Of a DNA stretch of 44,261 nt, positions 39,762-44,261 are shown one piece after another. The number at the start of each line of letters is the position of its first letter. Positions within the stretch are counted from its first letter, which is position 1. The notes beneath the pieces were generated by a model. That model searched no databases, was not told where the DNA came from, and saw only the letters and a program-made list of their open reading frames with translations. This stretch comes from Victivallaceae bacterium. GTDB taxonomy: Bacteria; Verrucomicrobiota; Lentisphaeria; Victivallales; Victivallaceae. Location: assembly GCA_016292515.1 (NCBI GenBank), contig JAEDIJ010000014.1:1-44261 (forward strand), written 5' to 3'. The translations under genes and the position numbers were made by a program.

Positions 39762-40856
39762 ATGAAATTCAAAGTCGATCGTGAAAAACTGCACCGCGCG
39801 CTCAGCAAAGTCGGAAACATGACCAACAACCGCGCCATTCTGCCTTTGCTCAACAACGTCCTTCTGGAGTGTGAAGACGGCAAGCTGAAATTGACGACCA
39901 CCGATCTCGAATTGCGGATGAGCACCGCGATCGAAGCGACGGTGGAGGAAGCGGGCAAGACAACGGCTCCCGCCAAGAAACTCAATTCGCTGATCTCCTG
40001 CATGTCGGGTGCCGAAGTGGAATTTTGCGTCGATGAATCCGATCACGTCAAAATCCATTGCGGCACCGGTAAATTCACGTTGCTCGGACTGCCCGCCAAG
40101 GATTTTCCCGAAGCCGCCGGCAGCGAGACGGATCACGTCGTGACGATCAAGGAAAACGCGATCAAAAAGATGATCTCCGCGATCAATTACGCGGTGAGCG
40201 CGGATGATTCCCGCAAAGTTCTGACGGGCGTGCTGATGAGTCTCAAAGAGACCAATATGACGCTCGTCGCGACCGACGGCAAGCGGATGGCGTTGCAGGA
40301 AGGCGCGCCGACCAGCATCGAGGGCGGCGATCTGGACGCGATCATCCCGTTGCGCGCGATCAACGAATTGCGACGCGTCGCCGAAAGCGATCAGGATATG
40401 AAAATTTTCATCGGCGACAAACAATGCGTCTTTCAGGGCGGCGATTTCGAGTTGTCGACCAAATTGATCGAAGGCAATTACCCGAATTACCGTCAGGTGG
40501 TTCCGGCGACGTTCGCCAAGGAGATCGAGATCCCGACCGGTCTGCTCAAAAGCCGGATCCAGACGATGTCGCTGCTGTTGCCCGACACCAACAGTTTCAT
40601 CATTCTCGGTTTCAGCGAAAACAAATTGCAGATCTCCGCTTCGAGCGCAGAAGTCGGCGAAGGCAGCGACGTGATCGACGTCAATTACAGCGATACGCCG
40701 TTTGAGATATCTTTCAATCCGCAATTTCTGGTCGAACCGCTGGTCGCGACGGATGTGGAAAGCGTCCGGATCAAGGTCAACGATCCGATCAACCCGGTGG
40801 CGATGGAAGCCGGTGAAGGTTTCCTCTACGTCATCATGCCGATCCGCAAAAAATAG
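39762..40856 (+). CDS. dnaN: DNA polymerase III beta subunit (sliding clamp)
   Basis: 364 aa. MKFKVDREKLHRALSKVGN begins the first of three clamp domains. NNRAILPLLNNVLLE, LVATDGKRMA (domain 2) and the C-terminal MPIRKK, typical of clamp ends (MPMRL-like), are all in place. The ring tethers polymerase III and other factors to DNA. I start at ATG 39762, with GGGAG eight bases upstream, rather than at 39747, because the family begins MKF/MKL here. It is followed 11 bases later by recF. No dnaA gene precedes it. Confidence 0.95.
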   Translation: MKFKVDREKLHRALSKVGNMTNNRAILPLLNNVLLECEDGKLKLTTTDLELRMSTAIEATVEEAGKTTAPAKKLNSLISCMSGAEVEFCVDESDHVKIHCGTGKFTLLGLPAKDFPEAAGSETDHVVTIKENAIKKMISAINYAVSADDSRKVLTGVLMSLKETNMTLVATDGKRMALQEGAPTSIEGGDLDAIIPLRAINELRRVAESDQDMKIFIGDKQCVFQGGDFELSTKLIEGNYPNYRQVVPATFAKEIEIPTGLLKSRIQTMSLLLPDTNSFIILGFSENKLQISASSAEVGEGSDVIDVNYSDTPFEISFNPQFLVEPLVATDVESVRIKVNDPINPVAMEAGEGFLYVIMPIRKK

Positions 40857-40867
40857 CCTTTTTTGCG

Positions 40868-41920
40868 ATGTTGCAGGAAATTAAAATCGTTAATTTTCGC
40901 AACTTCGGCGCGGTCAAGCTGGATTTTTCGGGGCGGGACGTTCTCCTTTTCGGTCGCAACGGTTCAGGCAAGAGCAATCTGCTGGAAGCGGTGCATCACT
41001 TGTCGATTCTGCGCAGTTTCCGCGGCGCACGAAGCCGCGAAATGGTCAGGATCGGAGAATCGGAATTTTTTCTCGGCGGCGATCTGAAAATCGGCAATCT
41101 GTCGGAATTTCTTTCGGTACGCGAAAGATCCGACGGACGGAGAGAACTTTTTGTCGGCGAAACGAAGTTGCGCCGTTCCAGTGAATTCATCGGTGAATTT
41201 CAAGCCGTCCCTTTTGTGCCGGAAGACCGGATGATCGTTTCCGGAAATTCCGGGTTTCGGCGGAAATTTTTCGACATTCTGCTTTCCGCGCTCGATGAAA
41301 CGTATTTCGTCGCCTTGATGAATTATACGCGCGCGCTTGACCAGCGCAACCGCGCCTTGCGGGAAAATCATCCCGAGGTCGCGGCGGCGTTTGAGGAAGA
41401 ATTGGCGCGCTGTGCGGTGAAAATCGGAGTTTTCCGGGAAAATTGCGCGGTAAAGGTCGCCGACGAAATGAATCATCTGCTGGCGAAAAAATACCGCTTT
41501 GATCTGCGCTATATCAAAGCGTTTCCCGGAAATGAGGAGGAATACCGCGAAAAACTCAAAAGTCAGCGGCAACGCGAACTTTTGAAAAAATGTACGCTGA
41601 TCGGACCGCAGCTCGATGAATTTGAAATGCGTTTCGACGGCAAACTTCTGCGCGGTTTTTCCTCGACCGGGCAGCAGCGGCTGGCGACGCTGATGTTGCG
41701 CTTGACGCACTTCAACCTCGTGCGCCGGAAATCAACGACCCCGGTCGTCGCACTGATCGACGACGTGACAGGGGAGTTGGATGACGAAAACCTCGACCGC
41801 TTTTTGGAAAATATCGCCGTGGCGGATCAGAGGATCTTTACATTTACCGGGATCCCGGAAAAGGAATTTTTCCGCCGTTGTCAGGCGATCCCGGTGGAAA
41901 AATTGGAGCAGATAAAATGA
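40868..41920 (+). CDS. recF: DNA replication and repair protein RecF
   Basis: 350 aa. SMC-like ABC ATPase: Walker A GRNGSGKS (29-36), the signature STGQQRL, and Walker B/D-loop VALIDDVTGELDDE. The RecF start IKIVNFRNF is intact. It loads RecA at gaps together with RecO/RecR. Its stop codon overlaps the rmuC start (ATGA), and it lies directly after dnaN, the usual dnaN-recF order near bacterial origins. Confidence 0.95.
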   Translation: MLQEIKIVNFRNFGAVKLDFSGRDVLLFGRNGSGKSNLLEAVHHLSILRSFRGARSREMVRIGESEFFLGGDLKIGNLSEFLSVRERSDGRRELFVGETKLRRSSEFIGEFQAVPFVPEDRMIVSGNSGFRRKFFDILLSALDETYFVALMNYTRALDQRNRALRENHPEVAAAFEEELARCAVKIGVFRENCAVKVADEMNHLLAKKYRFDLRYIKAFPGNEEEYREKLKSQRQRELLKKCTLIGPQLDEFEMRFDGKLLRGFSSTGQQRLATLMLRLTHFNLVRRKSTTPVVALIDDVTGELDDENLDRFLENIAVADQRIFTFTGIPEKEFFRRCQAIPVEKLEQIK

Positions 41921-43224
41921 TGCAGTGGGTCTTTTTTCTTGCGGGCATTCTGATCGGCGGCGCGCTGTGCGGCGCAGTCGGATTCTTTTTGTGCCGCGCT
42001 TTTTGCCGGACGAAACTTCGCGCACAGCAGGAAATTTTCGACGCGCGTCAGCAGGAAGCCGACCGCCACGCCGGAGAATTGGAAAAATTGCGCGCCGCCC
42101 AGGGCGAACAGCTGAAACTTGAAATCAAGGCTCTTTCCGAAAAAATTTTTGAGGAAAAAAGCGTCAAACTCAACGCCGCCAACAAAGAACAGCTCGCCGC
42201 TTTGATCGACCCTTTCAAGGAAAAATTGCAGGAGTTCAAAAAGAGCGTCGAAGAGTCGCGCGGCAAAAACATCGAACTTCATGCCTCCTTGCGTGCCGAA
42301 TTGACGCGGATGATGACCGAAACCGGAAAACTCGGCAACGAGGCGAAAATGTTGACCACCGCCTTGCGCGGTGAGCAGAAAACACAGGGCGACTGGGGAG
42401 AAATGATCCTCGACGATCTGTTGAGCCGCTCCGGATTGAAAAACGGCGTCCACTACGAATGTCAGAAAACGATGCGCGGTGCCGACGGCGATTTGCTCAA
42501 AAGCGATACGGATAATCTGCTTCGTCCCGACGTGATCGTCCATTATCCCGACGGCAGGGATGTCGTCATCGACAGCAAGGTGAGTCTGACAAGTTACATC
42601 GCGTATATGAATGAGACCGATGAGGAAAAACGCGCCGAGGCGTTGAAAAGTCACCTCAAAAGCGTCCGCGCTCACGTCGACGAACTCGCCAAAAAGAATT
42701 ATGCGGCATTCGTGCCGGAAACGGGACGTGAAAGTTGCGGATTCACCGTTATGTTCATCCCCAACGAGGGCAGTTATCAACTTGCGATGATCCGCGAGCC
42801 CGAACTCTGGGTCTACGCGTTTCAGAAAAAGATCCTCATCGTCAGCCCGGTCAATCTGATGGCGCTGCTGCAACTGATCGAGATCGCGTGGACACGCGAG
42901 GATCAGTCGCGCAATCAGCAGGAGATCCTGAAAACCGGCGCACAACTTCTGGAGCGGGTCTACGCCTTTTACGAGGAATTCGACGCGATCGGCAAACAGC
43001 TCGATCAGGCGCGCAACGCCTTTGACAACGCCGCGCACCGCCTCAAAGAGGGCGAACGCACCCGGAGCGTCGTTTCCGCCGGAGAAAAATTGAAAAAACT
43101 CGGCGTCAAAATGAGCAAGGAAAAGGCGTTGCCGAAAATTCTGGAATTGCCGGAAAGCGAAGAGAACGGAGAAATTTTTTCCGCGGCGTCATCGGGATCA
43201 AACGTTGAAACAACATTGAAATAA
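41917..43224 (+). CDS. rmuC: DNA recombination protein RmuC family
   Basis: 435 aa from ATG 41917; ATG 41920 is also possible. One N-terminal membrane helix (VFFLAGILIGGALCGAVGFFL), a long coiled coil (about 45-130), and then the RmuC nuclease-like domain: QGDWGEMILDDLLSRSGL, RPDVIVHYPDGRDVVIDSKVSL, KSHLKSVRAHVDELAKKNY. The D...DSK element is that of restriction-endonuclease-like folds. RmuC limits recombination at inverted repeats in E. coli. It is translationally coupled to recF here, which puts it in the origin-proximal repair operon. Confidence 0.92.
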   Translation: MMQWVFFLAGILIGGALCGAVGFFLCRAFCRTKLRAQQEIFDARQQEADRHAGELEKLRAAQGEQLKLEIKALSEKIFEEKSVKLNAANKEQLAALIDPFKEKLQEFKKSVEESRGKNIELHASLRAELTRMMTETGKLGNEAKMLTTALRGEQKTQGDWGEMILDDLLSRSGLKNGVHYECQKTMRGADGDLLKSDTDNLLRPDVIVHYPDGRDVVIDSKVSLTSYIAYMNETDEEKRAEALKSHLKSVRAHVDELAKKNYAAFVPETGRESCGFTVMFIPNEGSYQLAMIREPELWVYAFQKKILIVSPVNLMALLQLIEIAWTREDQSRNQQEILKTGAQLLERVYAFYEEFDAIGKQLDQARNAFDNAAHRLKEGERTRSVVSAGEKLKKLGVKMSKEKALPKILELPESEENGEIFSAASSGSNVETTLK

Positions 43225-43237
43225 AAAGGAAAAGAGT

Positions 43238-43909
43238 ATGACCGAAACCATCATCAGCCATATCGAATACTTCGCCGCGAGCGCGAGTACGTGGGGACTT
43301 CTGACCATTTTCGTCTTTATGACGATCGAGAGCAGTTTCATCCCGTTTCCGAGCGAAGTCGTGATGATCCCGGCGGGATTTCTCGCTTTCCGCGGCGAAA
43401 TGACGACGGGGATCTTCTGGGTTGACGCGTTGCTCGCCGTGCTGGCGGGACTTGCCGGATCGATGCTGGGGGCGTACATCAATTACTTTTTGGCGTACTA
43501 CGTCGGCCGCGGCTTCCTCTACCGTTACGGGAAGTATTTCTTTCTGAAACCGGCGACATTGGAAAGATCGGAGGAAATTTTCCGCCAATACGGAGATATT
43601 GCGACATTTGTCTGCCGCTTGCTGCCGGCGATCCGGCAGTTGATCTCGATCCCGGCTGGACTTGCCAAAATGAAGTTCGGGAGATTTTCCTTTTTCACCG
43701 CGCTCGGAGCGGGGGTATGGATCATCATTCTGACGGCAGTCGGAGCGTGGTTCGGACATCTTGCGGGGGATATGAGTTACGCGGAATTGATCACGGCGGG
43801 GAAAAAGCTGATTTCCGAACATTACATCTGGATCATCGTCGCGCTCGTGATTTTCGTCGGGATCTATCTGACGATCGAGCATTTCGTGATGAAAAAGGGC
43901 AAAAAATAA
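43238..43909 (+). CDS. DedA family membrane protein
   Basis: 223 aa. The DedA/SNARE-associated (VTT) domain has IESSFIPFPSEVVMIPAGFLA, a re-entrant-loop motif with a conserved Glu, and FVCRLLPAIRQLISIPAGLAKMKFGRF with the family's R-x4-R pattern. About five membrane segments. DedA proteins flip undecaprenyl phosphate or phospholipids across the inner membrane. The ribosome-binding site is AAAAGGAAAAG and the gene is 13 bases after rmuC, so it probably ends the dnaN-recF-rmuC-dedA operon. Confidence 0.9.
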   Translation: MTETIISHIEYFAASASTWGLLTIFVFMTIESSFIPFPSEVVMIPAGFLAFRGEMTTGIFWVDALLAVLAGLAGSMLGAYINYFLAYYVGRGFLYRYGKYFFLKPATLERSEEIFRQYGDIATFVCRLLPAIRQLISIPAGLAKMKFGRFSFFTALGAGVWIIILTAVGAWFGHLAGDMSYAELITAGKKLISEHYIWIIVALVIFVGIYLTIEHFVMKKGKK

Positions 43910-43910
43910 T

Positions 43911-43939
43911 TTGCAAAAGCAATTTTTGCGGGCTATATT
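43911..43939 (+). promoter_or_regulatory. Promoter of tRNA-Gln
   Basis: TTGCAA (43911-43916), 17-base spacer, TATATT (43934-43939). The tRNA's first base follows about 12 bases later. Confidence 0.75.
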
Positions 43940-43950
43940 ATAGAACACGC

Positions 43951-44024
43951 AGTCCCATGGTGTAACGGTAGCACAAGTGATTCTGGTTCATTTAGTTGAG
44001 GTTCGAATCCTTATGGGACTGCCA
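43951..44024 (+). tRNA. tRNA-Gln (anticodon CTG)
   Basis: Full cloverleaf: acceptor stem AGTCCCA with TGGGACT (7 bp), discriminator G and encoded CCA (44022-44024). D stem GTGT/GCAC with loop AACGGTA. Anticodon stem AGTGA/TCATT with loop TTCTGGT, hence anticodon CTG, reading CAG (Gln). Variable loop TAGT, T stem TGAGG/CCTTA with loop TTCGAAT. The D-stem and T-stem have wobble pairs only. The body is 71 bases without the CCA. It is preceded by its own promoter. Confidence 0.93.
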
Positions 44025-44261
44025 ATTTTTTTGCCAAATTTTTAAGCAGTAACCCATTTTCCCCCAACAAGTTGCACCAAAAGTGCCCGCCCAAGGTTGC
44101 CGTCCTGGCATTTGGAAGAAAAAATCTCTTTTTTCGCCTCAAAAACCTGCGATAGACTAACTATAAGCCGACCGCCTCTTTCTTTCAAGTCAGCCTTCGA
44201 AAAAAAGCCTCTTCGACGGTTTATGACACAAGTTCATGCCTCTTTCTCGCAGGAAATCTCC
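44025..44261. other. Gene-free right edge of the window
   Basis: About 237 bases with no supportable reading frame on either strand. The heptamer GCCTCTT recurs three times (44174, 44207, 44238) at 33- and 31-base spacing. Its meaning is unclear. Confidence 0.35.

Overview
The window looks like chromosomal DNA of a free-living or gut heterotroph, most likely a Lentisphaerota/Verrucomicrobiota (Victivallales-like) bacterium. This is an inference. It rests on many secreted glycoside-hydrolase-like proteins, a sialate O-acetylesterase family protein, planctomycete/lentisphaeral-style ECF sigma and Ser/Thr kinase genes, large single-copy intergenic spacers, and codon use rich in G+C at third positions that creates very long antisense shadow ORFs. 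No species can be named from the sequence alone.

Layout. 1-3.7 kb: tail of a repeat element, then a two-gene minus-strand operon of secreted proteins (a 906-aa putative glycosidase and a 169-aa accessory protein). 3.7-5.7 kb: remnant of an RND efflux operon in which a lipoprotein signal peptide has been joined out of frame to the C-terminal two-thirds of the pump. 5.7-8.4 kb: a calcineurin-like phosphoesterase and an A+T-rich Fic gene, whose promoters are inverted copies of each other. 8.4-13.8 kb: a divergent DXS-like enzyme, a small lipoprotein, and a tightly overlapping operon of SWIM zinc finger, MoxR AAA+ ATPase and metallopeptidase-like/VWA protein. 13.8-19.4 kb: a secreted TIM-barrel-like protein, then an MFS transporter plus GH2 (probable beta-glucuronidase) operon with a clear promoter and a LacI-type palindrome. 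19.4-26.5 kb: four members of a modular repeat family separated by a zinc-ribbon membrane protein, a sialate O-acetylesterase family protein, and an S9 peptidase with a small zinc-motif partner. 26.5-31.3 kb (minus): GH39-like glycosidase, carbohydrate esterase-like alpha/beta hydrolase, Ser/Thr kinase, ECF sigma factor and a zinc-finger anti-sigma-like protein in one closely spaced series. 31.4-33.3 kb: DUF2157/GDYXXLXY membrane pair.

33.3-43.9 kb is a replication-origin neighbourhood. A probable oriC (39.46-39.67 kb) with three TTATCAACA boxes and an A+T-rich stretch lies between two divergent, leading-strand-oriented blocks. To the left run gmhA-like, cdsA, an Lrp/AsnC regulator, an aminotransferase, recQ and a membrane-anchored protein. 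To the right run dnaN, recF, rmuC and dedA, followed by tRNA-Gln(CUG). No dnaA is present next to dnaN in this window.

The most unusual material is the modular intergenic repeat family. It has at least six members here, one flanked by an exact 8-bp direct repeat and another by 13-bp terminal inverted repeats. Next are the SWIM-MoxR-VWA cassette, the kinase/sigma/zinc-finger series attached to sugar-hydrolase genes, and the DXS-like enzyme lacking a substrate-binding arginine. Promoters are strikingly uniform (TTGCAT-like, 16-17 bp, TATATT-like), which helped to choose gene boundaries.
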